A DNA stretch of 64,000 bases from Onchidella celtica (GCA_963931925.1 OZ007570.1:66085870-66149869), one strand, 5' to 3'; shown: positions 1-15,867, counted from the first letter of the stretch. The notes: a model not told the origin generated them from the sequence alone. Numbers and translations: made by a program.

Positions 1-89
1 TCTCCCCGCCGTCAACTATCTTCCCACGCTAGTTGCCGTCAACTATCTTCCCACGCTAGTTATACCTTGCCAATCTGTCACCCTGTTAC

Positions 90-1090
90 ACCAGCATCAC
101 ACAGATATGAGAGGGTGAGTCTTGAGATATGTAAGGATAATTAAATCTATATCAATACCACACAGATATGAGAGTGTGAGGCTTGAGTGATGAAATAGGT
201 AATGATAATTAAATCTAGATCTAGATTTATATCACACAGATATGAGAGTATGAGGCTTGAGTGATGAGATATGTAATGATAATGAAATCTAGATCTAGAT
301 TTATATCACACAGATATGAGAGTGTGAACCTTGAGTCATGAGATACTTAATGATAATGAAATCTAGATCTAGATTTATATCACACAGATATGAGAGTGTG
401 AGCCTTGAATCATGAGATATGTAATGATAATTAAATCTAGATATAGATTTATATCACACAGATATGAGAGTGTGAGCCTTGAGTCATGAGATATGTAATG
501 ATAATGAAATCTAGATCTAGCTTTATATCACACAGATATGAGAGTGTGACCCTTGAGTCATGAGATACTTAATGATAATTAAATCTAGATCTAGATCTAT
601 ATCACACAGGTATGACAGTGGGAGCCTTGAGTCATGAGATACTTGATGATGATTAAATCTAGATCTAGATTTATATCACACAGGTATGACAGTGGGTGCC
701 TTGAGTCATGAGATATGTAATGCTATTTAAATCTAGATCTAGGTTTATACCATACAGGTATAAGAGTGTGAGCCTTGAGTGATGAGATATGTGTAATGAT
801 ATTTAAATCTAGATCTAGATTTATATCACACAGATATGACAGTGTTAGCCTTGAGTCATGAGATATGTAATTTGTAAAGATAATTAAATCTGGATCTAGA
901 TTTATATATTGCATAACAGGAGAGTGTGAGCCATGAGTGCTGAGATATGTAGCCTAACGATAATTAAATCTAGATCCAGATTTCTATCACACAGATATGA
1001 GGGTGTGTGAGCTTTGACTGATGAGATATCTAATGACAATTGAATCTAGATCTAGATCTAGATATAGATATAGATTTATACCACACAGGT
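90..1090. repeat. 74-bp satellite array, about 13 copies
   Basis: A unit of about 74 bp repeats head to tail. Each unit carries CACACAGATATGAGAG, a CTTGAGTCATGAGATA-like segment and the self-complementary ATCTAGATCTAGAT. The first unit is shorter (about 61 bp) and units near the right end are more diverged, with extra GATCTA repeats. No coding potential is seen. Confidence 0.95.
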
Positions 1091-1783
1091 GGGAACCACA
1101 GCAATGTGTGAGAGCGGGTCTCGAGGGATGAGACGCAAAGAGTATGTTCAACAACATTCTGCCACCAAGGAAAGTTTTCACGTTCTCGCGGTTATTTCTT
1201 TAGACTATTACATTAGAGTGGGGATTACCCAAGGAATTCACCGGTTGTTCGGCTGTTATAAAAAAATATAGCCATGTTAAAGGGAGGTGACTCCCAATTC
1301 CAATTAACAGGCTTTACCCAAGGAATTCGGTGACGTAATGATCGCCTGTGCGGTTATTATAAATAGTCACGGGGATTCCAAAGAAGTACCTCCTTTCCGG
1401 CAACGCAGTGTAAAAAAGATTCTCGCGTCCGGGCATCCATCCATTGATGCACCAACTCATCCATCTGTTCGTCCCGGCATCCGTTCATCCATCTGTCACG
1501 GATCGAATTCTGCCCCATGTGTTATTGACCCCGTGTTCACGCTAGTTGTTGTTGTTGGGAGTTAAGATTAAATAAATAAGTAGTGACCTTGAGTGAGGCG
1601 TGCAAAGTGTTGAGACAACACTTCCGCACATGTTCGAGAACACAACGACAGAGCAGGTTTGCTAACCTATAAAAGCCACGATCTGGCACGCGGACCCCCG
1701 GCTCAGGTGACATTGTATCCATTCACGGAGAAACTCGGCATGCTCCCGCCTGAGAGAGGGACTGGTAGCAGAAGATAGAAACT
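1091..1783. other. No gene recognised
   Basis: Unique-looking sequence. The segment ACCCAAGGAATTC occurs twice (near 1228 and 1318), each followed by a similar GTTATAAA/ATTATAAA stretch, so this is probably a short decayed duplication. Nothing else was identified. Confidence 0.5.
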
Positions 1784-2217
1784 ATTATAGGCCCATTGCG
1801 AATGACGCCACGGAGTGTTTTTGTTTTGTACTTCCGACACCTAAAATGGCGGGTGGATCAGCTGACGAATGTAACTTCGAGATACGTCCAAGCGGTTAAA
1901 ATGCCTGCAGGTTGCATTGCAGTTGACTGTTATGACAGGGGTGAAAAGGATGGACCCAAGCTGGTCTGATTCCCTACCATCCGTGTAAACATGGGAGAGG
2001 ATGTGAAAGAATTGACCGAACGTCTTCTATGCGCGTGAACACACGTGTCATTGTTTCCTGTAGTGAACTGTTTCTTAGCTCGCTGCCGATTGGTTCGCGA
2101 CGTCTGAAGTGCTCGCAGTGCAAATCAGCTAACGAATCAAAATCAATGCTACCATCGCCATGGTGAGGCGTCGGTCTTGACAGCTAAAATGGCCGATATC
2201 CGCAATGGGCCTATAAT
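1784..2217. mobile_element. Non-autonomous TIR DNA transposon with THAP remnant
   Basis: Perfect 17-bp terminal inverted repeats, ATTATAGGCCCATTGCG at 1784-1800 and its reverse complement at 2201-2217, bound a 434-bp element. No flanking target-site duplication could be seen. The interior contains a THAP-domain-like reading frame at 1901-2038. P-superfamily transposases carry an N-terminal THAP domain, so a deleted P-like element is the natural reading, but this is inference. Confidence 0.65.
1901..2038 (+). pseudogene. THAP-domain fragment, broken
   Basis: The frame from 1901 starts MPAGCIAVDCYDRGEKDG, with the first two zinc-binding cysteines of a C2CH THAP domain. It has an in-frame TGA at 1967-1969, then resumes as FPTIRVNMGEDVKELTER, which resembles the stretch before the conserved Trp in mollusc THAP proteins. 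The frame closes at 2036-2038 before the remaining zinc ligands. It is probably the first exon of a transposase inside the surrounding inverted-repeat element. A stray host THAP pseudogene is the alternative. Confidence 0.5.
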
Positions 2218-5157
2218 CTCATAAGTACCGACGACGGGCCCTGAAGTTAGAGCTTGCAGCCCATGTCATATTAAGAAGAAGAAAGTTCTACAAGCGCCAT
2301 TGCCTACCGTCCATCTTTTGGTGGGCGACAATGTAAGTCCAATGTATCAGATTAGTGGCCCTGTGAGCAGTGAGCACCGTCTGGGAGGACGCGCCGTCCT
2401 CTACACACTGACATTATTATTATGAGTTGATGTAGACAGTTTTGCACTTGTGCCGGACATTAGCACTTAGTAGTTTTTAATTGTATTAATAATTATTGCT
2501 TATATAGCAGGGCGTATGTCTGTCCATCGTATGAAAAGTATATCCGTAAGACGGAGGGATTATCCATTATTCTCCTCACCTCGTCATAAATGTGTTGCGT
2601 TTAATACATAATAGTATTGTAATTTTATATTTTATTTATAATTTTATGTTAATGTAGGTATTATTAGATGGCCCTGCAGGCTTGTCCAAAACAATCTCTT
2701 GCGTTTTGTTGTTGTTGTTTTTTTTTCATTGTTGCGAGGCAGAGAGTGCTCTTGTCCTCACTATCCCAGTGCACCCACCTCGCGACACCATCCATCCATC
2801 CAACCATCCATCCATCCAACCATCCACCCATCCAACCATCCATGACCCCGTCACATCACACAAACCCGGAAGACTGTGTCGCTCACTGAAATAAAAACAA
2901 GTCATAAACCAGCCTTTATGTTGTATGTGGACGGCCCAGTAAGATTATCTCTTTGCTGTTACATTATCTAAATGACAAGTAAGACATTATTTGCCGTTGC
3001 AGTGATCAGAGCAACTGTTGGCGTTTAACCTTGATGTTTCGCTCCAGTAAAAAAAAAAAGAAATGAAGAGACCTTGAGTTAATCTCATGGTTATGTAAAA
3101 GGTCCAGAAAAAGCGGCGGTGACATTTTCTTCTCAGAACATTGAAGATGATTTGGAAACAACATTAAAAAAAAAAAAATCTGACAATCCATCAATCCATC
3201 CAAACAGCACTCATTCTTTCTTTCATTCATCTGTTTATCAAGCCAACCTGGCCTACCAGAGGGTAGTTGTATAACAATAGTAATTTCTTTTTCCATTCTT
3301 TCATCCAAATAATCGTTCACTCCCACCCATCCATTGCCCTCTGTTTTTCTATGTTATAGGGAAGCCGCTGTTCACCTGCATAATTATCATTCAGCTCAGC
3401 CGTCAGTAGAAAAGTTTGGAAACACTGATTAAAACTTTGATCTAGTGACACTGTTTTACTACAAGTTTGAACTGGCGCGACCTGTGCCATGATGCCATCA
3501 CTGCAGGAAATCTGCCCAAAATTCTCACCTGAAATCGGACTTTTTTTTCTCTTCTGTTTTACTCGGCTGGTCGGAGTTTTTAGTTTGTCAACAAAACGCA
3601 TAATATTTCGCTGTGATGACAAAGAATTCGATTCTTTTTATACCCGATGCCAGCCATCAACCGCTGATGTCCATTTTAACAATGGCTTGTAATGCAATAG
3701 CCTGTAAATTAGTTTTGTAGATCTTATGTTAGAGGTAACAGTTATAGTGATGCTAAGTTTTCTTGAACATTCAATGGGAAGATACGAGGGGTGTCCGAAA
3801 AGTAATATACAAACAATGCACTTGTTACCAACACTGCTTTGTTACTTTTTCACAATCTCCACTGTGATTGATGCACTTGTCTCATCGGTGCACCACTGCA
3901 TGTTTCCGTACACTCCTCTTATATATACAATGCATGAACTATTGTCTGTGTGTGCGTATGTATATGTGTGGGTGTGTGTGTGTGTATGTGTATGTCTGTG
4001 TGTGTGTGTGTAAATGCTGGCTTAATTTTATAACTCCCTGTGACTGTTGTATTCGCTTGGTTTTTACATCTCGGCACAAGTGAGGTCGGGTTACCTTTTA
4101 TAATATTCTACAAACATGGGGTAGGGCAAAATATGAACCCTGATGGCTTGGCCGTTGTTACTCAGAGATGATTAAAGTGTGGAATTTCTTCAGCCAGTCG
4201 CAATCTTATGCCATGAGTCAAAATGTTAAATATTTTCGTTTACACGCATTTCAGGTGTGAATGTGTGATCAATTTGTGTTATCTAAACTTTGTTGCATAA
4301 TTCAACCTTGACTTGATTATTTGAAAAAATACCAACATTTTGTCGCTGATCTAGACATGGAAACTTGACATTTGTCCTGGCTGGACATGTGGAGTACACA
4401 TGGACTGTAGCAAAACTTTTTCGAATGTTCTTCTTGTCTTTCTCAAGGTCATCCATGATCAGACTGGAAGAGATGTCAGACTTGGTGGTGGTTACGAGTG
4501 GCCTGCATAGATGATGGTGATGGTCGTGGTCGTGGTGGTGGTGGTGATGGTGGTAGTGGTGGTGATGGTGATGGTGGTAGTGGTGGTGGTGGAGGTGATG
4601 GTGGAGGAGATAACGATGCTGATGGTAGTGATGGTGATAATGATTTTCGTAATGGTTGTGACGAAGTTAATACTAAATGAAGAGATATTGAAGTGGGTAA
4701 TGATCGAGGAGATAATGAGGATTGTGGTGGTAGTGGTGTCTAGTGATGGCGCCATTAATGAAATAACAATAGTCACATTTTAAAAATAATTATATTGTTG
4801 AAAATGATTTTGATGCTAGAATTTAATTTGTTCTGGTGACGATGTGGATGTAAAATATGATTGAAAAATGTAACGTTGTGGACAAGGTCAGATAACTGGA
4901 TGTGGGAAACTTTGGTCTGAATGATGGTCAAATGGGAAGAATTACTAGGTCATGTTACACGGCAAGTTATATCATGCTTTTTCGCAGTATGTTTGTTTCA
5001 TCTAAAACACTACGTGACGTGAGACATGACACAAAACTTTATCGGCTCTTCGCACGTTATGCATCCTTCAGATCATCACTTGACACCACTGAAGTGGCCA
5101 GGCCCATTTGGAAATTAAGAGACGATGCAATGTCAGTATGACATTTCTAATCAATGG
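2218..5157. other. Intergenic, simple repeats only
   Basis: Contains a (CCAT)n tract at about 2783-2845, a (GT)n tract at about 3948-4012, and a (GGT/GAT)n tract at about 4506-4660. No exon, RNA gene or transposon protein was recognised. Reading frames over the repeats are repeat-driven. Confidence 0.6.
4506..4660. repeat. (GGT/GAT)n trinucleotide tract
   Basis: Interrupted GGT and GAT triplets. The same motif family in the other orientation (ATC/ACC) appears at 48780-49010 and 54855-55070. Confidence 0.9.
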
Positions 5158-5558
5158 AGATAAATCTTATTATTAAGAAAAATAGCGGCTGGAGTAATTC
5201 TTTTTAGTGCAATTTTGACCCTTTTTTCGCTCGACGCTTCAGCCTAAATAACAGTTTCAAATACTAAAAAATTAATTTTCTTAAGTGTCAACTAATCAAG
5301 TCCAATCGCTTTTGTATCGAATGAATGTGTTGATTCAAGTTTCAGGTATTTTTAAATAAAAAGTTGTAAAAATGTAAAACACAAAGATCTTTGTTTTGGC
5401 TCAATGTAGTAAGCCCATCGCATAGGAAACGTTGTATTAATACGCGTTCACTTCCGTGCGCACAATGTCTCTATCACAAACGGGTTAGTAGTGTTCAGGA
5501 GCGCATGGTATTTGTAGTAAGACTGTAGAGTATGGGAAGCGATGTAGAACAAAGAGAA

Positions 5559-5635
<77 letters not shown>

Positions 5636-5639
5636 GATG

Positions 5640-5695
<56 letters not shown>

Positions 5696-5745
5696 GAGAA
5701 TGGTGGGTTCACAGGTTTATCCCGGATAATGCCGGGAACTTTATC
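5158..5745 (+). mobile_element. Interspersed repeat R1, copy A, with (GA)n core
   Basis: This segment matches 5752-6125 in the same orientation and 27612-28445 inverted. Shared landmarks, in order: GATAAATCTTAT, a GCTCGAC motif, AATTAATTTTCTTAAGTGTC, TTTTAAATAAAAAGTTGTAAA, GTAGTAAGCCCATCGCA, a purine (GA)n tract (here expanded, about 5555-5700) and GGTTCACAGGTTTATCCC. No protein is encoded. AGATAAA near the start and TTTATCT at the end are weakly inverted, compatible with a degenerate MITE. Confidence 0.7.
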
Positions 5746-5751
5746 TAGTAG

Positions 5752-6125
5752 CTTCAAAAATTATAAAATTAATTTTCTTAGGTGTCAACCAATCCACCTC
5801 AATAGCTTTTGTATCGACCGATTATGTTGACATAAGTTTCAGGTACTTTTAAATAAAAAGTTGTAAAAACATAAAATGCAATGATCTCATTCTTTGTTTT
5901 GGCTCCCTGTAGTAAGCCCACCGCACCGGGAACGATATTAAAACGCGTTCTATTCCATGCGCGCTTTTCCCCTAACAGAAATGAGTGCATAGTGCTCTGC
6001 TGCTCATGAAATCTGTAGTAAAACTGTAGAATAATTAAAATGGGAAACTTTATAGACCAAAAAAAGAGAGAGAGAGAGATCGAACGACGGGTTCACAGGT
6101 TTATCCCAGATAATGCTGGGGATAT
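5752..6125 (+). mobile_element. Interspersed repeat R1, copy B, lacks the first ~130 bp
   Basis: Directly follows copy A in the same orientation and starts within the AATTAATTTTCTTAGGTGTC landmark, so A and B form a partial tandem duplication. Its (GA)n tract is short (about 6067-6080). The sequence ATAGACC before that tract is the unoccupied counterpart of the site where a MITE sits in the copy at 27612-28445. Confidence 0.7.
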
Positions 6126-6719
6126 TATTACATTATACAAAGCCAACTCAGATAACAGTTACCGTTTGACGTGGATGGCCGGTATTTGAGTGTTTAGATG
6201 TTGATATCAGGTGATTAAAATCATGAAAACATCTCCAACATCACGATCACCACAGCCGTCATCACCATCAACATCATCATCATCAGCCATCTCCACACTC
6301 CGCCACCGACGTACATCATGGGGCGCCGACAGAACTCATTATCTTTCATGACTAAACATGTACATTCCTAAAAAAAAAATGTTACCACCACTCACTCCAA
6401 GAAGGACCAAAATGTTCATTTTTGTAAACTTATTTTCACTTTACATCATTTTCTTGTCTGAAGACCGACTGGAGATTTCTGTGACTTGACACATCAACAA
6501 GGTATCAGCACAACGTGTACCTCGGGTTAAATGTCGTCACCTTCTCCATCAATGTCTCTTTCTGCACAAATGTTATCTGTGTTTGAACTAAGAAACCGCT
6601 TACAGAAAGATGGAAGTCATGTCCACCTTTTAATCCAAAATTAACCCACCCCCCTCCAAAGTACCCCCATCTCTCTATTTCTCTGTTGATCAAATTTTCA
6701 GACAAAGGATAGAAAGTTC

Positions 6720-7135
6720 TCTTCATTTTTGTTGGGAGGATAGAAGACTGGATGGGTGTATGGGTGAATGGATGGCTGAATGGATGGATAGATTGATGAA
6801 TAGATATATTGGATGGATGGTGACTGGATGGATGGATGGATGGATAAATGAATGAATAGTCGGGTGGGTGGATGGATGGATGGATAGATGAATGAATAGT
6901 CGGGTGAATGGATGATGGATGGATAGCTGGATGGCTGAATGGATGGATGAATGAATAGACGGGTGGATGGATGGATTGATACATGGATGGGTGGTGAATG
7001 AATGAATAGACTGGTGGATGGATGGATGGATGGAAGGATGAATAGATTGGTGGATGGACGGACTGACTGATCAATGGATGGATGGACGGATGGATTGATG
7101 GATTGATGGATGGCTGGATGGATAGGATGTTTTCA
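6720..7135. repeat. (GGAT)n-derived minisatellite
   Basis: Irregular GGATGGATGAATGAATAG-type units over about 400 bp. The minus strand reads as HPSIHP-like peptide and is not a gene. Confidence 0.9.
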
Positions 7136-10100
7136 AATTTGATGTTTTTTGATAATGACGGTGTTGAAGTCTGTTATGATTTACAAGATGTGGAGATTGC
7201 GATGGTGGCGTCAGCATTAACATAGAAGTCATGACCATTAAAAATTATTCTATTCATGTAAAGCCGGTCATGTCTGTGCATTTGAAATTATACCATTTTA
7301 AGATTATCTTCAGTTTTATGTGATTAAATTGAAGGCTTTGATTATTTTGAGCATGCTGTAATCTTGAAAAGAGGGACATGTGACAGCGTCTTCCAATATT
7401 ACAAGGATGAGTTGGCCCCCGGACTCAAGGAGTAGAAAGATGTGATTTTTAAAGTTGAGTTTCGATCATCTATATGTAAATTGAGGCGGAGAACGAAATG
7501 TATTGTCATACTTTTGAATTCTACTCAATGCTTCTTTTTTTTCCCCAGCTCAAAATGTCGGAACACTTTCTTTCGTTCAACTCAGTTGTGGCTCAAAATC
7601 AACAAAGTATCATCGGAGAGTATCAATGTATAGAGAGGGTTCACTTCCGCCTAACCGCGAAACTAGGTCGCCGCGGTAAACAAGAAATTGAAGAATTGAA
7701 AGAAACCGTCTTCACCAAAGATAGTGTGCATATCTGTTTACTGTGTTGTGTTCTTATTTTTGGGTTGATTGAAACTATTTACAACCTTTGGATGCTCCTA
7801 CGCCCGGTGGAAAGGCACCAACGGATATTGTTTACCGCAGCGACATACTTTCCGCTCCATGCTAACAGTGGTTTCGCAGATCCTCCCGCAGTGCAAATCG
7901 ACCAATAGTGAACCCCCTCTATATATCTATACTCGCTGGTATCATGAAGAAAGCGAACGTCGAGACCGTTTAACACATGCCCGTGTATACCTTTGCGTCT
8001 TTCAGTGCGTAATATATTTTGTAGAATTTAAGACTCAGCTGTTAAAAAGCATTTCATGATTACATTGGAGGCCTTGCTTCCTTTATAATATGGTGATATA
8101 AGTGAAAATGTAGACGCAGACATGAGGATATCACTATCAGTCTAAACGAGTCTTATGAAATCATATTTTCCACACTGTTGTTGTGCATGGGTGTTTTCAA
8201 CCCACAGCTGAGGGAGTATTGTGTATGCTGTAAATTCACTATTTAATCGTCAGTCTCTGGGTGGATTGCAAACACAAGTGGAGGCTGTAGCCAGATCATG
8301 TGTAACAAAATATATATATTTATATAATAATATTTATAAAGAAATATAGAGAGAGAAAACATAATATAAAACAGTATTACAGAAAGGCGACTGGGAAGTG
8401 GGAACCGTCTACTCTCAGCTATCACAATACATAAAAAGATGATGACTTTGAGTTAGCGTTTTATGGCTCGTCGGCAAAGTGATGATTAAGTCAGGTGACA
8501 GAAATGAGAACACCGACCTGTAGATAGGACACCACATAGGGGCTACATCGCGCTGCCGGCATAACAGATCATTCTTAAACATTCAAGGGCGGGCTTTTGT
8601 CTTGACATACCAGGCACGTTGTGCAGCTAATTTTACTTGCAAGCTTTGTTCTGTTCTACATATAGGAAGCAGTATATTCTAGCCATAGGCTGCTGTAGCA
8701 TAAAATCGTTGAATATTTGCGATTTTATTGTATGCGAAGTTTTGTGGATTTTAAGTCTTTTTTCACGAAAGTGATTCTCTCACTCCGAATTTCATTATGT
8801 ATGAGCGTCACTGCAATCGGTGAGGTTTCGATTCTGAAAGGTATAGAACAAAACTCTGATTTTACACAATTTTTCAAAGTTTCAGTTCTCATTTTCTCGA
8901 AAAGGCAAAAGTGCACATACAACAATATGGAAAATACCCGAGGAAATAAGACTGTTGGTTTATTTCACCTCATGTGTCACAGAATTTTGTGCTCCTACCA
9001 AATTTTGAATTTTATTTCGCCTTTCTTCGGAAGTTCCGAGACCGTACGATCCCTTTCCCCAAGAGTGGGCATGGTGAGTCGACATGCCAAAAACAATTCT
9101 TTGTAAATGGACATGCTCTGGGGCCGTGCAAAAAAAAAAAAAAAGACAAAAAACAAACCCAAAAACGACCGTGCAAAATTTGGGGTGGGTGTGGAAATGT
9201 CGTGCAGAGCATCACGATCATCACGCCTGTAGTGACGTACGTGAAACAAATCAATAAAAGTAGGAGTGAATTTGTTCATATCTTTCAAGTAAATGTCACT
9301 TCCTCGTTTTTAATGGGACATTATTTATTAATGTGAGTACTTTATGGGCTTTATTTTCTCTAAAATCACTCACCAATTAATTAACCTCCTACATTAATAT
9401 TTCGAACAAATTTGAAATTTGAACAGTCACACCTTTGAGCCAAACTGTACATTGGTGAGCCTAAAACCAAAAGATAATATTATGAGATTATGAGCCAGTG
9501 ACAAAATTTGAATGACTGAAGATAGAAAAGTAAGAAAAAAATGCTTTGCTTCCCACAGGATTGATTGGAAAGCCAGGACAGTTGTATGTTAAGCTTGCAT
9601 GACGGGTTATTTACTCGAGAGCTCATCACCAGGGATCCACGAAGGGTTAGATTTGAGGTTCAATCCTATCGACTTTGGACAGCCCAGTGTCTAAATACGT
9701 CAACTCTCACGGTGAGGGTGCTATAGCTAAGTGTTGTTGTTTTTTTTTTGTTGTATTGCCCTATCACGGCTGATGGTGATGAGTAAATGAATACGATTTG
9801 AAGTCTTTGTTTAGGAGGATCGCTGCTTTTACATCTACATTTTGTTTTTCTTGTTCCTTTGCGTCTTCTGTTTTGCTTGTTTCTTCCCGTCGTCTGCCCA
9901 GGTCTCCGGCTTCCTTTTCTTCTTCTTCCGCACCTTTTCGTTCCTCTTCTTCAGTATTGTTCTTTTTTCCCCTTCTTTTCCTTCTCGTTAACCCTCATTG
10001 TCAATGAATTCATTGACAAAACGTCACTTTCTTGCTGTCCTGAACTATGTCTGTGAATACAAGAGTAACCCATATCCACTTTGTTGGAAACTGAGATGGG
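7136..10100. other. Intergenic; two segments have diverged copies elsewhere
   Basis: 7390-7550 matches 16060-16200, sharing TATTACAAGGATRAGTTGGC and GAGTAGAAAGATGTGATTTT. 8690-8965 matches 18340-18620, sharing a TGAAAGTGGTT/CGAAAGTGATT stretch, CTCACTCC and a CGAAAA..GGCAAAA stretch. A piece at 9795-9845 resembles the tail region of the SINE near 23230. No gene was recognised. Confidence 0.5.
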
Positions 10101-10104
10101 CTAT

Positions 10105-10460
10105 TAGTGGTGTGTACGTGGTGGGTTGTGATGTCGAGTAAATGCTGTGTGCATGGTGGATTGTGCTGGTAAGTGTTGTGTACGTGGTGGGTTGTGCTGA
10201 TGACTAAGAGCTGTGTACGTGGTGGGTTGTGCAGACGAGTAAATGCAGTGTACGAGGTGGGTTGTGCAGACGAGTAAATGCTGTGTACGAGGTGGGTTGT
10301 GCAGACGAGTAAATGCTGTGTACGAGGTGGGTTGTGCAGACGAGTAAATGCTGTGTACGAGGTGGGTTGTGCAGACGAGTAAATGCTGTGTACGAGGTGG
10401 GTTGTGCAGACGAGTAAATGCTGTGTACGAGGTGGGTTGTGCAGACGAGTATGTAGTTAA
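10105..10460. repeat. 35-bp minisatellite, about 10 copies
   Basis: Period is 35 bp with GTACGAGGTGGGTTGTGCAG and GAGTAAATGC in each unit. Central copies are nearly identical and edge copies diverged. The translated frame is repeat-driven. Confidence 0.95.
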
Positions 10461-10837
10461 GTGCTTTTTTACGTGGTATATTGTGCTGACGAATAAGTGG
10501 TTTATGGTGAACAACAGAAAAAAGTGTCCAACGTAGAATGGATGGTTAATAAAGGACTAAATTTATACACACCCTTTAAGGGACTTTGTTTAATAAAATG
10601 CTAACGAGAGAAAGCTCTAGTTGCTGCATTTCATACAAGATGATAAAAAAAAAAAACCAGCAGTTTCAATTTAACTTCAAAAGTCCCTTGTTACATTAAC
10701 ATTGCAGGGGGGGGGGGGCACGTTTGGCTGGAAAAGAAACAGTGACATGAAACCAAATTTTGAATTACACGAATGTTTACAAGAGATGGGAATGGTGGTT
10801 CAAGGCCCGGTTTTTTTTAAAATCCGGTTGCACTTTG

Positions 10838-10915
10838 TTAGCCGGCCTGATTGTTAGAGCACTAACTGTGATTACCAATGTTCCGGGATTTCGTTCCCAG
10901 TTGCCCCATCAATTT
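10838..10915 (+). mobile_element. tRNA-like SINE head
   Basis: A TAGCCGGCCTGATTGTTAGAG segment resembles a tRNA A box and is followed about 40 bp later by a degenerate B-box-like GGGATTTCGTTCCC. No CCA or tRNA fold is complete, so this is a SINE relic and not a tRNA gene. Confidence 0.4.
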
Positions 10916-10919
10916 CATT

Positions 10920-12612
10920 TACCGAGGCTGAAGAGGTAAATATTCATGGCGCTTTCGATAGTTGCACACAACGACAGATCATGTTCAGGTAAGGACATCA
11001 AAACCGTGACTTTGCGGGATTACACTCGTTTACAGTTCCGTGTTCATTCAATCGTCAAGTCAACGCCAAGTGAACATTACTAATCTTATATCTCTACCCC
11101 TGTTATTGAATCAAATTGCTGATGATGTAGTCTCTCTGGCCATTTTTGTTTTTTGCCCTTTAATATGGTGGAAAAATGATTCAGTGGACTACAATGCCAC
11201 TGGACTGGTCGACATTTTTTTATTTGGACTTTTTTGTGATGCGTTGTAAAAGTACGACAGTAATAAATTGAAATTGAATTTGGAAATAAAAATCTGAACA
11301 GTGGACTAAGTAAGAACAGCGCAGAGTTTGTTGTTACCAGATTATCTGAATATATTTTATTAAACAAAATCATTGCTTGTATTTTGACTAGATGGTTTCC
11401 GAACACAGAAATGTATTATAATATAATAGTTCGATATGTCAGTGATATGTCCTCTCCCCGTCCCTCGTGTGAATAAATGCAGTAAGAGCATAATTATTAT
11501 CTTTGTGGCAGCCTATGATGACATTTAGAGTAGAGTGTCGTATGGCCAGGACGTGTGCTTTTTGAACGTGCAATTGTCTTGTGGCGTAGTTCTTTGCACT
11601 TCAAAATGGTACAGAATTTTCTGCACCATCAGCGAGCATTCCAAAATACATTTTTTTGTTTTTTGTTTTTTTTTAAATAATGTTTTAGATGTTTGCTTCA
11701 CTTCCGGATGTGTTTGATTTTTTGTGTTTGGCTGTCAGAAATTTAGATACCAGTAACACATGATTCATAATATGTTATAAGTGTAGCACTTGTATAATTA
11801 TTTCGTTTGTACATGTAATTTTCCCAGTCGAGAGGGGGTCGATATTTCTAAGGAATTTGCTCTCGAGTATTTCACATTCAAATACTGTTTCAGGAAACAT
11901 TCAAACAAATTGAGATGCATGCGACCCGAATATCAAAGGCTATTATTATTCGTTTTAATTCACCTTATTTTGTCAAAGTCATTAATTGTCATTATGAGAT
12001 AAAGAATCAAGAAGAAACAACCGAAAACATCAAGAATAAGCTTTTTGGAATAAAAGATATCAGTTTATCGGCATAACTTTTCACTAGTTCACCAGGGGAT
12101 ATAAATTGTTCAAGAACTAAAATGCCCCACACAGGAACTGTTCAAACTTGGAATAGCTTTTTTTTTTCCTTTAAAGTTAAAAAGAAAACTATTATTATTA
12201 TTGTCCACTCGTTTTTGGGGAGGGGGGGGGGGCATGGCATCATTCATTATCAAAACTGAAGAGTAGCTCTTGTCTCCAGAAACTCATCAGTGTGATGGTA
12301 ATGGTACAAATAAATAATCAATCACTTAATGTAACCCTCAAAAAACACTGAGCAACTTGCCGATATTAAAAATTTGTTAACAAATAGCATTTTCTGCGTA
12401 TCACGAATAATGGTTAAATAGAAAGTAAATTATATAAAGCCAAGCTAAATGTGTCAAACATTTACAATCAAGAAAATATGAATGAACAATTTGCATCTTT
12501 ATCAAATAATCTCAAACATGTCAAAGACAGAGTCATTTAAGTTTGGAAAAAAAAAAAAGTGGAATTTTGAAATCCGACACCGGATAGCCTCAGTTCAGCT
12601 CAATCAGATTTC
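10920..12612. other. No gene recognised
   Basis: AT-rich sequence with short homopolymers. The right end is presumably 3'UTR and downstream flank of the dermatopontin gene whose stop codon is at 12613-12615. No convincing polyadenylation signal could be fixed. Confidence 0.4.
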
Positions 12613-15055
<2,443 letters not shown>

Positions 15056-15339
15056 GGTGTTAGCCTGTTCTTGAATTACTTTTCTCAGCCTGTAAAATTA
15101 GAGATAAAAATAAAAGCAAGTAAATTAAACTAAGACCGCAATGAATAAAGAAATTATTTTACAGTACACTTTATGTATACCTTGACAATCTCTCTCCAAG
15201 ATGAGACAGGCACATAAAGTCGTACAGCTGGCGGTGAATCAAATGACAAACTGTACAGTGCAACCCTTGAAATCTTGTTTATCTATGAAACAGTATACTG
15301 CAGGCACTGAATTTTTTGTATTTTGTATTAACCCTCCTA

Positions 15340-15515
15340 GTTTTTCGTCCTTATTCGAGAAGACTAGGTGCTCGATCCTACCTCCTATGAGATCAGGTAC
15401 AGGAAAAGATGAGAAACATCACAAAATTCCAACATGCCTGAAACAACCGGGATTCGAACCAGGTACCTTGGGCATGAGAGGCGAGCACCTTGCCTCTAGA
15501 CCACAGTGTGCCTAT
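15340..15515 (-). mobile_element. tRNA-headed SINE, truncated copy (SINE-A)
   Basis: Read on the minus strand it starts GTGGTCTAGAGGCAAGGTGC, continues CTCGCCTCTCATGCC and GGTTCGAATCCCGG (A and B box), then the TCGAGCACCTAGTCTTCTC body motif. It matches the head of the longer copy at 49697-50152 and lies in the 5'UTR intron of the unit 1 gene. Confidence 0.8.
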
Positions 15516-15867
15516 ATTGCTCGTATCAGTATTCTGATGGTGTGCGGTATGTTGTGTTATACCGCAGAGGTTTGTTCCAGGCTTTGAAAGTATATTCTAT
15601 CATCACCAGAAAAAGTTGTTGAGGACTCCAATTAAACTGTGTCCCGCCCGTTCTTGAAATTTTCAAGAAGGCATAGGATATAAAATCTCTGTGACATCGT
15701 AAGGTTTCTCCATTCTAGACTGCCATACATTTGGCATATGCACACTGTTGTAAGCTTATCACCAGGTAGATATACTCAGCGTCTAGATGATATAACTTTT
15801 ACATTTTGATTAAATTAAATGTATCCTAGGGAAAGAGGAAAACATGAACCAGCTGATTTGAAGCAAT

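Noticed and set aside
6505-7074. 189-codon minus-strand frame rich in HPSIHP
   Set aside because: It runs through the (GGAT)n minisatellite; composition is entirely repeat-driven.
7498-7908. 136-codon plus-strand frame with a hydrophobic stretch
   Set aside because: Its start overlaps a dispersed repeat (copy at 16060-16200), and there is no family match or splice context.
10104-10514. 136-codon minus-strand frame with NPPRTQH repeats
   Set aside because: It is produced by the 35-bp array; a period of 35 rotates through frames and the peptide has no domain.
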